This document shows, piece by piece, positions 31,404 through 41,146 of a DNA stretch of 64,000 bases. Position 1 is the stretch's first letter; every line of letters begins with the position of its first letter. The notes under the pieces were generated by a model that did no database searches, was not told where the DNA came from, and saw nothing but the letters and a program-made list of their open reading frames with translations. The translations under genes and the position numbers were made by a program. Source of the stretch: Methanobacteriota archaeon (GTDB taxonomy: Archaea > Thermoplasmatota > Poseidoniia > Poseidoniales > Thalassarchaeaceae); assembly GCA_011523055.1 (NCBI GenBank), contig WTHQ01000020.1:144114-208113 (forward strand), given 5' to 3'.

Positions 31404-34400
31404 TCACCCGGTCTTTTGGTCGATCTCTGCTTGCTCTTCCGTAACTTCTCCGTCCGCTATCGTTCCGTCAAGTGATGTCCGGACGTCTCTCTGACTGCCA
31501 TCTTCAGCAGACTCGGCACGGTCCCTCAGATTCCCTAATGGGTCATTCCCGTCCTCAGAGCGATCCAGATCCACACCAGCACGACTGGCGATGCCCTCCA
31601 GAGATGGGACGGTTTGCATTGGCTCTGGAAGCACTGGCCTCTCTGACGGATGTGGCAAGTCTGACGGGAGCATCTCTGAAGTGGATGGTGGGCCTTGAGA
31701 CTCCATTTCTTTCTCGAAAGCCTCTCCAAGTGCAAGCGCTGCCTCCCTGTTGAAATCCGTGATCCTCCGACTAACCCCATCTCCAGCATGGGTAATGCCG
31801 ATATGGTGATTGGCCATGGATAGGCTGACCTTTCGCAAGGTCACCATGATGAACTGTGCTGACTCGCTCCTGCGACGGCATAACATCGCGATCCTCTGAC
31901 AATTGAATGGATCGAGGTTCTGGTCAACCTCGTCGAAGTAATAGAATGTGCTTGGCTCAAAGTCCTGTATCGAGAATACTAGGGCGAGGGCTGCCATTGA
32001 CTTCTCTCCGCCAGACAATTGGGACCTTCTGGTCTTCTGGCTCTTGCCAGGGGGCACACAGTCCATCTCCAAGCCCCCATCGAATGGGCTATCGGGATTC
32101 TCCAGTCTCAGCTTTCCATTTCCACCAGGTTGTAGTATCGCGTAAACTCTAGAGAAGTTTCGATTGACGTGTTCGAAGACTGTCAGGAGTCTTCTCTTCC
32201 GCTCGGATTCAAGCCTCTCAACTATGTCAACAAGCATATTCCTCCTCTTCCTCAGCGTTGAGCCATCCTCGACTAACTGCTCGATTCGCCTTGCAGTCTC
32301 GTCGTATTGCTCTATTGCCAGCATATTCACGCCACCTAGGTTGTCCAATCTTCTTTCCAACCTAGATATGTTGCGCTCTACCTCGGCCAGGGAGGGTGCG
32401 TCAGAATTCATCGATGGCATCTCAATTCCCTGTTTCACAAGTTCTTCTTCCATCTCCTTGGCAGCGTGTCTAGCCACACCTATGCCACTGTCTATGGCAT
32501 CGATGGTGATCTGGATTCTTTCTCTCTCGGATCTACTTGCCTGGGATTCTGCTCTGGCTTGGGTTCTTTCTTCGATTATCTGGTCCCTCTTGCGCGATAG
32601 CATGCCCATCTCTTCGCTAGCGTGTTGCGCCTTTGACCTGAGCTCCGTGAGTTCTCGTTCCGATTCCTTGGACCCGGTCTCTAATCCGTCTATTTCCGAT
32701 TTTGCTAAAGCGTTCTGGGAGCTCAACCGTTTGTTTTTATTTCTCAATTCATTCATCCTATCGGTAAGGACCCCGAGGCTGACATTCGCAGAATCCACGT
32801 TGTTTACTCCTTGTTGACGCATTATTTGCGCCCTCCCCTTAGCCATCTCTGCCTCTGAAAGCGTCTTGGATAGATGGTCTGGAGACTGTTGAAGAAGTGC
32901 CTCACTTGCCTTGCTTCTTTCGCTTAGAGCATGCTCAAGATTCTGCTTGGCATTGTTGAGGTCGGCCTCTGCAGCCCTCTTAGCGGCCTCGGAGCGCTCA
33001 AGGTCTTTCCTAGCCTCACTGAGTCTTGACCCTAGTGACTTGACATTGCCCTCGGCTCTGTCCAAATCAGCTTTCCATTCTCTGAATTTAGTCTCTTTTC
33101 CTGATCCTGAGATTTCCGCTATCCTGTCAGTTAGCTCTTGCATCGATGCTCTCGCATCTCTCAAAGCAACCTCAACCGTTGCTCTGGCTAAGCTGGCCTC
33201 GTTGACATCGTTCTCAAGGGGACGGAGGGAGATTGTGGGGTCTGAAGAGCCGAATTTTGGAGCGGTCTTGGAGGATGACCCCCCTGTCATGGCGCCACTC
33301 CCATCGACTACCGATCCGTCGATAGTGACCATCCTGACGCCACCCATATTCTTTCTAGCAACATCCAAGTTCTCCACTAGAAGTGTGCTTCTACTTACCA
33401 GCAGGATGGCATTTTCCACCTCCTTGGGGTAATCCAACAGCTCATGGACGAACCCAATCACCCCCGGATTTCTGACAACCATCAGCGATCTTCCCTGTGG
33501 CCTTTGTTTTCCTAGTCGGTTGAGTGGGAGGAAGGTGGCCCTTCCACCACCATTCCTCTTCAACCACGAGATGCAATCCGCCGCGACTTGGTCGTCCTCG
33601 ACGACTATGCTCCTCATCGCGCCCCCCAATGCGAGAGCTATGCCGTCTGAATGAGTCTCATCAAGGGGCCTGGCCAATTCAGCTATCGAGCCAAGAATGC
33701 CTTTGATGAGTCCCTGTTGCCTTAATTTCGTCAGTGCGGCGGCGACGCTTGCAGATCCATTTGTCTGAGCCTCGATTCGTGCTCTGGCTTTTTCTAACCT
33801 CATCTCAGATTCGCGGTGCCTGGAATCTGCCCTGTCTCTTTCTTCTCTGAGGCGGGCCTCGATCTTCCTGAGGCGTATCAGCTCCTCCCCCATTTTCGCA
33901 GGATCTTCACGGTCTGCTTCGATTTTCATGTCCTCGCCATGAATTTCTAGGTCGTCCCTCAGTAGGGTTGCCTGTTCGTACTCCTCCTCCAATTGGACCA
34001 CGGATTCTATTGATAGTGTCACAGACTGCTCTGCTCTGTCGAATGCGAGTGTGGATTCAGAATGCTCATCTTGGGACTTAGTCACTGCATCGTTTGCCTT
34101 TCCTAGTGCTCGGCTAAGGTCCAATTGTAATTTGCTTCCCGTCTCCAAAATCTCCTTGGCTTCCCTTATTGCATTGTCTGATTTTTCAATTTCTTCGTCG
34201 GCGCTCGCAATATCCGAGAGGGCCTTTGACTTGGATTCTTGGTGCTGCTCCAACGATTTTTCAACCCTTTCGATCTCCCCTTCATTGAATTCGAGGTCCG
34301 ATTGGCCGTCTTCCAATGCAGTATGTAGATCACTTATCCTGTCCTTTGCCCTCTCAATCTCCACCTCGAGCTTGCGCATTCTGTCGATTATCGCCTTGTT

Positions 34401-35297
34401 TTCGCCAGTGGACAATGAGTCTATCTGACGTCCTATCTCGGAGAGCTCCTCCTCTAACCTCAGAAGGTCGGCTTCCTTTCTCCTCGCATCTTCGAGAAGT
34501 GTAGATGAGCGTGTTCTGTATTCCTGTTGCTCGGTGAGTAAAGCGTTGATTTCATGCACCTTAGCAAGGTACCTGCATTTGGAGACCATCGCCCTGTTGT
34601 GATCTAGTTCTTGCTTTAACTCCCTGAATTTTAGGGCTTGTTCTCTTTCTTTGCCCAAGCTTTCTAACTGCTTCTTCTGATCAGTTTCGAAGAGCTCAAT
34701 CGTCTCCATGGAGCTCTCTACCTGTTTTCTTTGGTTGGAGGCCTTTCGTATGTCGTCATCGTATGCTGTTACACCTGCGACGTCTTCCAATATCGCGCGC
34801 CTCCTGTGCGCAGTCATAGTTGCGAGAGTGGTCACATCGTTTTGTAGCACCACGTTGTATCCGTCACCACGCAGGCCAGCTTCCTTCAGAATGCGTCTGA
34901 ATTCTCCCGAGGTGGTTTTTTCTCCGTTTATCCTGAACTCTGATTTTGGATCGCCCTTGTCAGTGAGCCTGACTGACCTGGTGAATGCAACCTCATCAGT
35001 ATCCACTCGAAGCTGCCTTGTCCCATCCTCCCTCAATGGGTTGGTGAAGGTGAGGGTTGCGTACATTTTCTTGGCTGCCCTGCTGTTATTCCCGCCATTG
35101 AAAATTAGTTCCTTGAGATTCTCAGCCCTCAAGGCCTTCGTGGACCTGGTACCAAGCACGAATTGTATGGCATCCCCCGAATTGGATTTACCGGAGCCAT
35201 TTGGACCAGTTATGGCGGTGAAGCCAGACTCAAAAGGTATCGTCACCTCTCCCCCAAACGACTTGAAGTTGAGGACGTCTATCCTAGTGAGTCTCAT
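31404..35297 (-). CDS. smc: Chromosome segregation ATPase SMC
   Basis: A protein of about 1297 residues that forms the condensin-like ring with ScpA/B. Walker A is G-P-N-G-S-G-K-S near residue 33. Two long coiled coils flank the hinge (about 520-680; G-I-L-G-S-I-A-E-L-A). The ABC signature L-S-G-G-E-K-S and Walker B F-Y-Y-F-D-E-V-D lie near 1090-1130. After the head, about 120 residues of P-, E-, S- and D-rich low-complexity tail follow, an extension beyond most SMC proteins. ATG 35297 matches the family start M-R-L; an in-frame ATG at 35309 adds four residues. It heads the operon with scpA and scpB. Confidence 0.95.
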   Translation of the reverse strand: MRLTRIDVLNFKSFGGEVTIPFESGFTAITGPNGSGKSNSGDAIQFVLGTRSTKALRAENLKELIFNGGNNSRAAKKMYATLTFTNPLREDGTRQLRVDTDEVAFTRSVRLTDKGDPKSEFRINGEKTTSGEFRRILKEAGLRGDGYNVVLQNDVTTLATMTAHRRRAILEDVAGVTAYDDDIRKASNQRKQVESSMETIELFETDQKKQLESLGKEREQALKFRELKQELDHNRAMVSKCRYLAKVHEINALLTEQQEYRTRSSTLLEDARRKEADLLRLEEELSEIGRQIDSLSTGENKAIIDRMRKLEVEIERAKDRISDLHTALEDGQSDLEFNEGEIERVEKSLEQHQESKSKALSDIASADEEIEKSDNAIREAKEILETGSKLQLDLSRALGKANDAVTKSQDEHSESTLAFDRAEQSVTLSIESVVQLEEEYEQATLLRDDLEIHGEDMKIEADREDPAKMGEELIRLRKIEARLREERDRADSRHRESEMRLEKARARIEAQTNGSASVAAALTKLRQQGLIKGILGSIAELARPLDETHSDGIALALGGAMRSIVVEDDQVAADCISWLKRNGGGRATFLPLNRLGKQRPQGRSLMVVRNPGVIGFVHELLDYPKEVENAILLVSRSTLLVENLDVARKNMGGVRMVTIDGSVVDGSGAMTGGSSSKTAPKFGSSDPTISLRPLENDVNEASLARATVEVALRDARASMQELTDRIAEISGSGKETKFREWKADLDRAEGNVKSLGSRLSEARKDLERSEAAKRAAEADLNNAKQNLEHALSERSKASEALLQQSPDHLSKTLSEAEMAKGRAQIMRQQGVNNVDSANVSLGVLTDRMNELRNKNKRLSSQNALAKSEIDGLETGSKESERELTELRSKAQHASEEMGMLSRKRDQIIEERTQARAESQASRSERERIQITIDAIDSGIGVARHAAKEMEEELVKQGIEMPSMNSDAPSLAEVERNISRLERRLDNLGGVNMLAIEQYDETARRIEQLVEDGSTLRKRRNMLVDIVERLESERKRRLLTVFEHVNRNFSRVYAILQPGGNGKLRLENPDSPFDGGLEMDCVPPGKSQKTRRSQLSGGEKSMAALALVFSIQDFEPSTFYYFDEVDQNLDPFNCQRIAMLCRRRSESAQFIMVTLRKVSLSMANHHIGITHAGDGVSRRITDFNREAALALGEAFEKEMESQGPPSTSEMLPSDLPHPSERPVLPEPMQTVPSLEGIASRAGVDLDRSEDGNDPLGNLRDRAESAEDGSQRDVRTSLDGTIADGEVTEEQAEIDQKTG

Positions 35298-35482
35298 AAC
35301 ATGCACCATGAGGGAGTTCTTTTCTCAGCCTCAGGTGGGAGTGCGCAGCGATTGAGATTATCAACATTGAGTATCTGTAGGGGCGCAGCGTACCGATTGT
35401 TTTGGTATATGTAAAAACCCGGCCATGTCTGCCAAAGTTAAATTCATCTGGGTATTTGCCTAATCCCGTAGCAGGCCTAATC

Positions 35483-37069
35483 ATGCAGTTTGACGTGGTA
35501 ATTGTTGGTTCCGGAATTGCGGGTTTATTCACGGCATTGAGGTGTTCACAAAGAGGGTTTTCTGTATTGGTTGTCACAAAAAGTAGGATAAAGTCCTCTT
35601 CCACAAATTGGGCACAAGGTGGGATAGCAGCAGTACTCGACCCATCTGATGACGAAGCTATCGAGGCACACGTCCAAGACACCTTATCCTCAGGAAAGGG
35701 GCTCTGTGACGAGGCGATTGTAAGATCAGTGGTGGTGGAAGCGGCCCATAGGATCTCTGATCTGGTATCATTCGGTGTCGGTTTTGACGGAGATTCTCAG
35801 GGATACCACAATGCGATCGAGGGAGGTCATTCAACTCCCAGGATACTTCACTCAAAGGACAGGACCGGTGCTGAGATAGAACAGGCGCTGGAGATGGCAG
35901 CGACTAGTGTTGGCTCGGCTACCTTGAAGATTAACGAGGATTGGATGGCGGTAGACCTAATTCAGACAGACCATGGTACTCCGAGTTCCGGGGTCAGTGG
36001 GATTTGGTGCCTCAAACCAGACGGAAGTGTCGTCAAAATACAAGCAAAGTCAGTTATCCTCGCCACCGGGGGGTGTGGAATGCTATACAATTCTACGACT
36101 AACCCAGCGGTGTCAACCGGAGATGGTGTGGCAATGGCCCATCGTTGTGGAGCTGATATCACAGACATGGAGTTCATTCAATTTCACCCTACTTCACTAC
36201 ACGGGGTCCAAAGGCCGTTCCTAATCACGGAAGCAATGCGGGGTCATGGAGCTGTGCTAATGACCAGAAAAGAGCATTTGGCTTGGCGATCTCATGGAGG
36301 GGATCCAGCCGATTGGTCATACATGAAGGGGCAATCTCCACTGGGTAGCCTAGGTACAAGGGACGTGGTCGCGAGGGCCACTGACATGCAACTCAAAATC
36401 AGTGGTGACTCTCACGTTTTGCTGGTTACTGAGCATTTGGAAAGCGAGGAGTTGAGACTTCAGTTCCCAACCATTTGCGAGAGGCTCGAGAATCTCGGAA
36501 TTACATTCGGACGGGACCCAATACCCGTACGACCTGCCGCTCACTACCTAGTGGGAGGAGTCTCAGTTGACGAGTTCGGACGATGCTTGAGTCAGGGTCT
36601 GGCCATACCCGGGCTCTATGCCATTGGCGAAACCGCTCGAACGGGGCTACATGGGGCAAACAGGCTAGCCTCGAATAGCCTCCTTGAGGCAGTAGTGTAT
36701 GCAGAAAGGTGCGCTAACCATTTGAGAGACTATGTCTCTAAATCAGCCAGTTTCTCGGATATTCCCGATTGGAGGGCTGATGGCTTATCTTCGCTCGAGG
36801 AACACGCCCCTCTGGGTACGGACTTGATGGCACTGAGGAATACGATGACCAGGGATGTCGGACTTGTGAAGAGTGACTCTCGACTTTCAAGGGCCAGTCG
36901 TAGGATTCGTCATTTGAGCATGGAATTCGAGAAGATCTGGACATCTAGCCTCCCCACAAGGGAGCTTGTAGAGTTGCGGAACCTCATTATTTGTGCGGAG
37001 TTGATCACTGGGGCTTCAATGGAAAGGCGGGAGAATGTCGGATTGCATTATAACATCGATCTCGATTGA
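35483..37069 (+). CDS. nadB: L-aspartate oxidase
   Basis: A 528-residue flavoprotein that oxidises aspartate to iminoaspartate for NAD synthesis. The FAD-binding V-I-V-G-S-G-I-A-G-L begins at about residue 6. T-N-W-A-Q-G-G-I-A-A is the conserved active-site stretch. L-A-T-G-G-C-G and F-I-Q-F-H-P-T-S are next. G-L-H-G-A-N-R-L-A-S-N-S-L-L-E closes the FAD site. ATG 35483 matches the family start. NadA and NadC are not in the window. The gene is divergent from smc; a TATATG at 35406-35411 may be part of a promoter. Confidence 0.93.
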   Translation: MQFDVVIVGSGIAGLFTALRCSQRGFSVLVVTKSRIKSSSTNWAQGGIAAVLDPSDDEAIEAHVQDTLSSGKGLCDEAIVRSVVVEAAHRISDLVSFGVGFDGDSQGYHNAIEGGHSTPRILHSKDRTGAEIEQALEMAATSVGSATLKINEDWMAVDLIQTDHGTPSSGVSGIWCLKPDGSVVKIQAKSVILATGGCGMLYNSTTNPAVSTGDGVAMAHRCGADITDMEFIQFHPTSLHGVQRPFLITEAMRGHGAVLMTRKEHLAWRSHGGDPADWSYMKGQSPLGSLGTRDVVARATDMQLKISGDSHVLLVTEHLESEELRLQFPTICERLENLGITFGRDPIPVRPAAHYLVGGVSVDEFGRCLSQGLAIPGLYAIGETARTGLHGANRLASNSLLEAVVYAERCANHLRDYVSKSASFSDIPDWRADGLSSLEEHAPLGTDLMALRNTMTRDVGLVKSDSRLSRASRRIRHLSMEFEKIWTSSLPTRELVELRNLIICAELITGASMERRENVGLHYNIDLD

Positions 37070-37082
37070 GAGTTCATCGTCA

Positions 37083-38018
37083 TTACAGTTGAATTGCCCT
37101 TACTAACGCGAGCAGCGTGCTATTCACTGGAGCTGGGATTCCGTGAGTCTCCGCGATCTCTACCACCTTACCACAGAGTTGGTCTATCTCCGTCGGGCGG
37201 CCGGCCATTAGGTCCTGGAGCATCGAACATTTGTTCTCTGATGTGGACCTGATAACCTCCAGGACAGTTGTTTCAATGTCGATCCCGGACATGTCGACGC
37301 CATGTGCATGTCCAATGGAAGCCACCTCGTTTGCCGCCTCGAAGGCAAGGGATAGCAAGTTGGGGTGTGACTCAATCACGCCATTTTTCGCCCCAATTAT
37401 CGCGCAGATTGGGTTTATCGCCACGTTGACCATCGCCTTGGACCAGATGGTGGTTTGGAGGCTGCCCGTCCATCGTGGATTTAGGCCAGATGAGTTCAAT
37501 GCATCGATGACATGCATTTCTTCCTCCCGAGGGTCTTTCCCCCCGGAACCGATTGTGACCTCTCCGAATCCCTCCCAGTGGACTGCGCCGTCATGGTCCC
37601 TCCAAGCCCCATGAGTGATCGACCCGCCCATGGCCCTTCTAGCACCCAGTATCTGCTTGATAATCTCGTAGTTTCCAAGTCCGTTTTGAACGGTTAGTGC
37701 GATCCCATCCCCCGATAGGAGATCAGTGGCTAGTCTCGCAAGTTCAAGAGTATCTCCTGACTTACCACAAATAATGGCTAGGTCACATACCCCTTCCATG
37801 CCGACCATGGTGTCAACGACCTCAGTGTCGATGACGTCAAACCTGCTTGGGGGGATCATCTCGATCGGTCCGTCATGTCGATGTATGACTAGCCCCTCGG
37901 TGGCCAGTCTCATGGCGGTTTCGCCCCTCGAGACTGCTACTATGTGATGTTCAGTAGAGCATAGAGCGCCGAGGATCAAACCTCCGATCGACCCAGTCCC
38001 AAGAACGCAGATCCTCAT
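37083..38018 (-). CDS. panE: 2-dehydropantoate 2-reductase
   Basis: A 311-residue ApbA/PanE-family NADPH enzyme that reduces ketopantoate to pantoate, a coenzyme A precursor. The Rossmann motif L-G-T-G-S-I-G-G-L is at residues 5-13. V-Q-N-G-L-G-N follows. S-K-A-M-V-N-V-A-I-N-P supplies the catalytic lysine and structural Asn. Near the end, the G-R-P-T-E-I-D-Q-L-C-G motif is typical. Its ATG overlaps the stop of the upstream membrane-protein gene by 4 nt. PanB, the preceding enzyme of the pathway, is encoded at 59.6-60.4 kb. Confidence 0.88.
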   Translation of the reverse strand: MRICVLGTGSIGGLILGALCSTEHHIVAVSRGETAMRLATEGLVIHRHDGPIEMIPPSRFDVIDTEVVDTMVGMEGVCDLAIICGKSGDTLELARLATDLLSGDGIALTVQNGLGNYEIIKQILGARRAMGGSITHGAWRDHDGAVHWEGFGEVTIGSGGKDPREEEMHVIDALNSSGLNPRWTGSLQTTIWSKAMVNVAINPICAIIGAKNGVIESHPNLLSLAFEAANEVASIGHAHGVDMSGIDIETTVLEVIRSTSENKCSMLQDLMAGRPTEIDQLCGKVVEIAETHGIPAPVNSTLLALVRAIQL

Positions 38019-40426
38019 TGGCCACAGCCCCCTGACGGGCACCTCGCTGCGAAATTTAGCACCACGGCCTCATCGGTTGTGGAGATCCAGAAGACGCCCA
38101 GTGAGTTCTCACCATTTTCAGGCGTGACTGTTATTGTGGTCGTCTCGTTTTCAACCAGCGAATCTGGGGCGCTGATGGACCAGACGTCCAGCGAAGGTGC
38201 ATCCCCCGACCAGTCCCTCAGGAGAGGAATTGAGGCGTTGTCGGCATTGATTATCCCAATGGTCGCCTCGGTTATTTCAAGTCCAAGAGGGGTCCCTGAC
38301 AGCATGACCCCGGGCCCGTCCCTAATCCGCAAGGACTCGATGAATTCATGTCCATCACAAATGGCAATCCAACCATCTGATGGCAATCTTAGGTTTATCT
38401 CGACCTGTTCACTTGGTAGCAGGAGGGGGGATGTTTCAATTGACCAGTTCAACCGCTCCACGGTGAAGGTGTGTGGTTCCAGTGACTCGGTTAGGATGCA
38501 ACTTGGGGTTGTTTGATCCGCCCCATAAACAATGGTGGCATTGGGTACTACCATCCACTCTGGCAGTGTTATCTCTCGGTTGGAGCCAGAGATCCATGGC
38601 TCGGACCCCAATATCGGGAGCCTCCAGTGCTTCGTGCCATTTTGGGGATCGTCATCTGGGACGAATGTGACCTGAGGGCCCAAGGCCCTCCTCCTATCGT
38701 CCCTCTCTGCCCCTTCTATCGCCCCTGGAAGGGGGGTTATGCAGAAATTTCTCCTAGTGCCTTCTTCCGGGGTCACTTCCTCCGAGGCCCAGAATGGGTC
38801 GTTGACTGACCATGTTCCCGTGTTGCCTTTGGTGGTTTCAATGTCCAAACAAGCGACAGTGGAATTCGTTGCCATCATCCAGGATGAGGAGTACGGTGCG
38901 CTTTGGGAGGGGGCGGTGACGAGAATCTGATTCTGGGAGACGGATTTACCATCGTCAACTGTCATGATTATCCTAGCGGGATGTGGCTGGAGCGTGCTTG
39001 ATGAATTTCTCTTGATCGAGAGGTGGATGGTTTCCTGCTCGCTCTGCATCACGCCATCGAACCGGTAGTGCTCGATTGGGCTCCCGTTCATGCCATAGAT
39101 CCCCCAACCAGAGTTTGACGGATCATCGATTTCGAAGTATATTTCGCCCGATAGTATCTCTGCACCCAGAGGTGAGAGCTGGATCTCAATTTCTTGCTCC
39201 TCATCCACCAATACACTTGATGGCCATTCTGACCGATCGAGTCCCTTGTCCCAGTTCTCAAATTCTGATGACGGCAACATTCCTGGTAGTCCCAAAAGGA
39301 GGATGACAATCGCTGCGGCTGTGTATCGCTCCAATGACTCCCGAGGGAAACCCTCGGACATGTTGACTACCATGGGTGGTGTGAGTTGGTCACTTCCGAA
39401 TCTCCGCATGCACGCGATAGTGGCGATGACTAGCCATGGGATAAACTCGGTTGATACGAACACGCTGATCAGTACCCCAAGGGACAGAACAAACAACGTG
39501 TTTTGAGTGGTCATGTCGGTGTGTTTGTCCCTTCCCAATAGAGCGGAGAGGAGCCTGTCCCCAGGCAGGCCCGGGATGGGTAGCATCAACAACCAGGCCA
39601 GTATACTCAGCGAAAGGCCTGCAAGCCCGAGGGGGTGAATCCATTGAAGCCTGATTGCAAGGTCAGGGCCGATGAAGATGGAGGATGCTAGATTTGGAGC
39701 GATGCTTCCGTAGTAAGTCAATGGAGCTGCGGCTAGGTCCGGAGGGGGGTTGGAGGGGGTCATCAATAGCCCGGCTAGGACCAAGGGTTGCCCCGAGATG
39801 AATAGGATTGCAGGAACAGAGATCTCAATTCTAGCTAGGTGCTTCCTTGAAGGGATAGGGGTATGTTCTGGATTTCTCTGACTGAGGAGGCCAAATAGGC
39901 CGAAAGGCCACCAAAATGCGGAGATTTGGGGCATCGCCAATGGGATAAGATGCCCAGATTTTATCCCGGCCTTTTCATTCAATCTTCGTTTAACCTCGCT
40001 CGCGATGAACAAGGCAGAGGTCATGGGAAGAACGTAGAAGAATGCGGATTGGGCATATGGGTTGCCAGCAGCGCCGACTTTGTTGGCCCATGTGCTGCCT
40101 GCGAACAGCATCATCATGATAGAGAAGGCCCAGACCGAGGCAATCTGCCAATTCGGCAGGATGCCCGAACCGTATGACCGTTCGACTATTGATAGTGTAG
40201 GGGGGTCAGCGTTGTTGAGAGTCCCGATCAAGCCAAGTTCGGCCAATTCTTCGTTCAAGTCAGTAATCGCATCGTTGTTGGAAAAACCCGACCTGGCCTC
40301 CACCACCCAAGAGAAGCGACCGGTTGACTCCTCTCCTATGATGAAAAATCTGGAGGCTATTCGCTCGATAGACTCTGTGCGGGACCACTCTCTCTTGTGG
40401 ATGGCGATGGTATTCTGACTATCCAA
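38015..40426 (-). CDS. Site-2-protease-like (EGY/M50-type) membrane protein apparently lacking the zinc site
   Basis: An 803-residue protein. Residues 1-90 form a small alpha/beta domain like the N-terminal domain of archaeal/plant EGY-type M50 proteases. A polytopic membrane part (about 95-390) follows with their usual order. At the expected HExxH position the sequence is S-E-V-K-R (143-147). The usual proline-rich segment P-I-P-S-R-K-H-L-A-R-I-E-I is retained. At the expected L-D-G-G site the protein has G-L-P-G-D-R (286-291). Glu144 is kept but the metal ligands seem lost, which would make it a pseudoprotease. About 400 extracytoplasmic residues of beta-rich sequence follow, ending in C-P-S-G-G-C. 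It is translationally coupled to panE. Confidence 0.6.
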   Translation of the reverse strand: MDSQNTIAIHKREWSRTESIERIASRFFIIGEESTGRFSWVVEARSGFSNNDAITDLNEELAELGLIGTLNNADPPTLSIVERSYGSGILPNWQIASVWAFSIMMMLFAGSTWANKVGAAGNPYAQSAFFYVLPMTSALFIASEVKRRLNEKAGIKSGHLIPLAMPQISAFWWPFGLFGLLSQRNPEHTPIPSRKHLARIEISVPAILFISGQPLVLAGLLMTPSNPPPDLAAAPLTYYGSIAPNLASSIFIGPDLAIRLQWIHPLGLAGLSLSILAWLLMLPIPGLPGDRLLSALLGRDKHTDMTTQNTLFVLSLGVLISVFVSTEFIPWLVIATIACMRRFGSDQLTPPMVVNMSEGFPRESLERYTAAAIVILLLGLPGMLPSSEFENWDKGLDRSEWPSSVLVDEEQEIEIQLSPLGAEILSGEIYFEIDDPSNSGWGIYGMNGSPIEHYRFDGVMQSEQETIHLSIKRNSSSTLQPHPARIIMTVDDGKSVSQNQILVTAPSQSAPYSSSWMMATNSTVACLDIETTKGNTGTWSVNDPFWASEEVTPEEGTRRNFCITPLPGAIEGAERDDRRRALGPQVTFVPDDDPQNGTKHWRLPILGSEPWISGSNREITLPEWMVVPNATIVYGADQTTPSCILTESLEPHTFTVERLNWSIETSPLLLPSEQVEINLRLPSDGWIAICDGHEFIESLRIRDGPGVMLSGTPLGLEITEATIGIINADNASIPLLRDWSGDAPSLDVWSISAPDSLVENETTTITVTPENGENSLGVFWISTTDEAVVLNFAARCPSGGCGQ

Positions 40427-40474
40427 GGACTCCCCTCGATTGTCTCAATCGGTGGGCTCATTTCAATAGAGTGT

Positions 40475-40491
40475 TTCATTGATTGAAAAAA
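40475..40491 (-). terminator. Possible terminator of the A-ATPase operon
   Basis: Reading leftward from the atpD stop (40497), six T residues occur at 40491-40486. They run into a weak inverted repeat, TTCA-TTGAT-TGAA (40475-40487). Oligo-T shortly after a stop codon is the usual archaeal termination signal. The call rests on position only. Confidence 0.35.
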
Positions 40492-40496
40492 TGAGG

Positions 40497-41114
40497 TCAT
40501 TTGTTCTTGAATCGCTTGAGCCTGAATGTCTCTTCCCTCTCCATTTCCTCTAGCCGGAGTTGGATGAAGGTCTGGGCCTCCTTCATCTCTGGAATCACCT
40601 TGAATTCAAGAGCGTTGACCCTTCTTTTTGTTGATTCAATCTCAGCAAGGAGTTTCTTCAGGGTCGCCTCCATCTCTGCAGCCTTGACGATATTCTGAAT
40701 CAGGTCAGAGTAGGCGTCTGCTGCCTCATCGATGTATGCCGATCCCCCGATGAGACCTATTCCACGCTCTTGTATCGTAGAGCTGAGGTGCTCACCGGTT
40801 ACGCTGGGAACCACGACCCCCATTATGTTCCGCTTGGAAACTTCGACCTCTGGCCTGGTTGCTATGGCTATGGCTGTGCTCTTTACTGGGAGTGCACCTT
40901 CTATGCTACTCGCTAGGCTGATTGATCTGATTGCCTCCCTGTATGTGGATAGCAGGTCTTCTCGGGCTTTTATCATGTCCGCGAGAAGCATTCTGAATTC
41001 ATGGAACAAACCATCCCTCTTCATTTTCAGAAGCTTGTACCCATTCTGAGTCTGCTTTATCCTTCTCTTGAGGTTGATTAACTCGCTACGGGTTGGTTTG
41101 ATATCGAGTGCCAT
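40497..41114 (-). CDS. atpD: A-type ATP synthase subunit D
   Basis: A 205-residue central-stalk subunit that turns inside the A3B3 head. It opens I-K-P-T-R-S-E-L-I-N-L-K-R-R-I, as nearly all subunit D proteins do. It ends with the helical E-S-T-K-R-R-V-N-A-L-E-F-K-V-I-P. It is last in the operon, 32 nt after atpB. Confidence 0.93.
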   Translation of the reverse strand: MALDIKPTRSELINLKRRIKQTQNGYKLLKMKRDGLFHEFRMLLADMIKAREDLLSTYREAIRSISLASSIEGALPVKSTAIAIATRPEVEVSKRNIMGVVVPSVTGEHLSSTIQERGIGLIGGSAYIDEAADAYSDLIQNIVKAAEMEATLKKLLAEIESTKRRVNALEFKVIPEMKEAQTFIQLRLEEMEREETFRLKRFKNK

Positions 41115-41146
41115 CTAATCACCTCCTTGACGATCTCGTGTTGTTC

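Noticed and set aside
35931-35936. Further TTAACG copies inside nadB (35931) and atpB (41895)
   Set aside because: Single isolated copies within coding DNA are expected by chance for a 6-mer in 64 kb; they have no spacing pattern.
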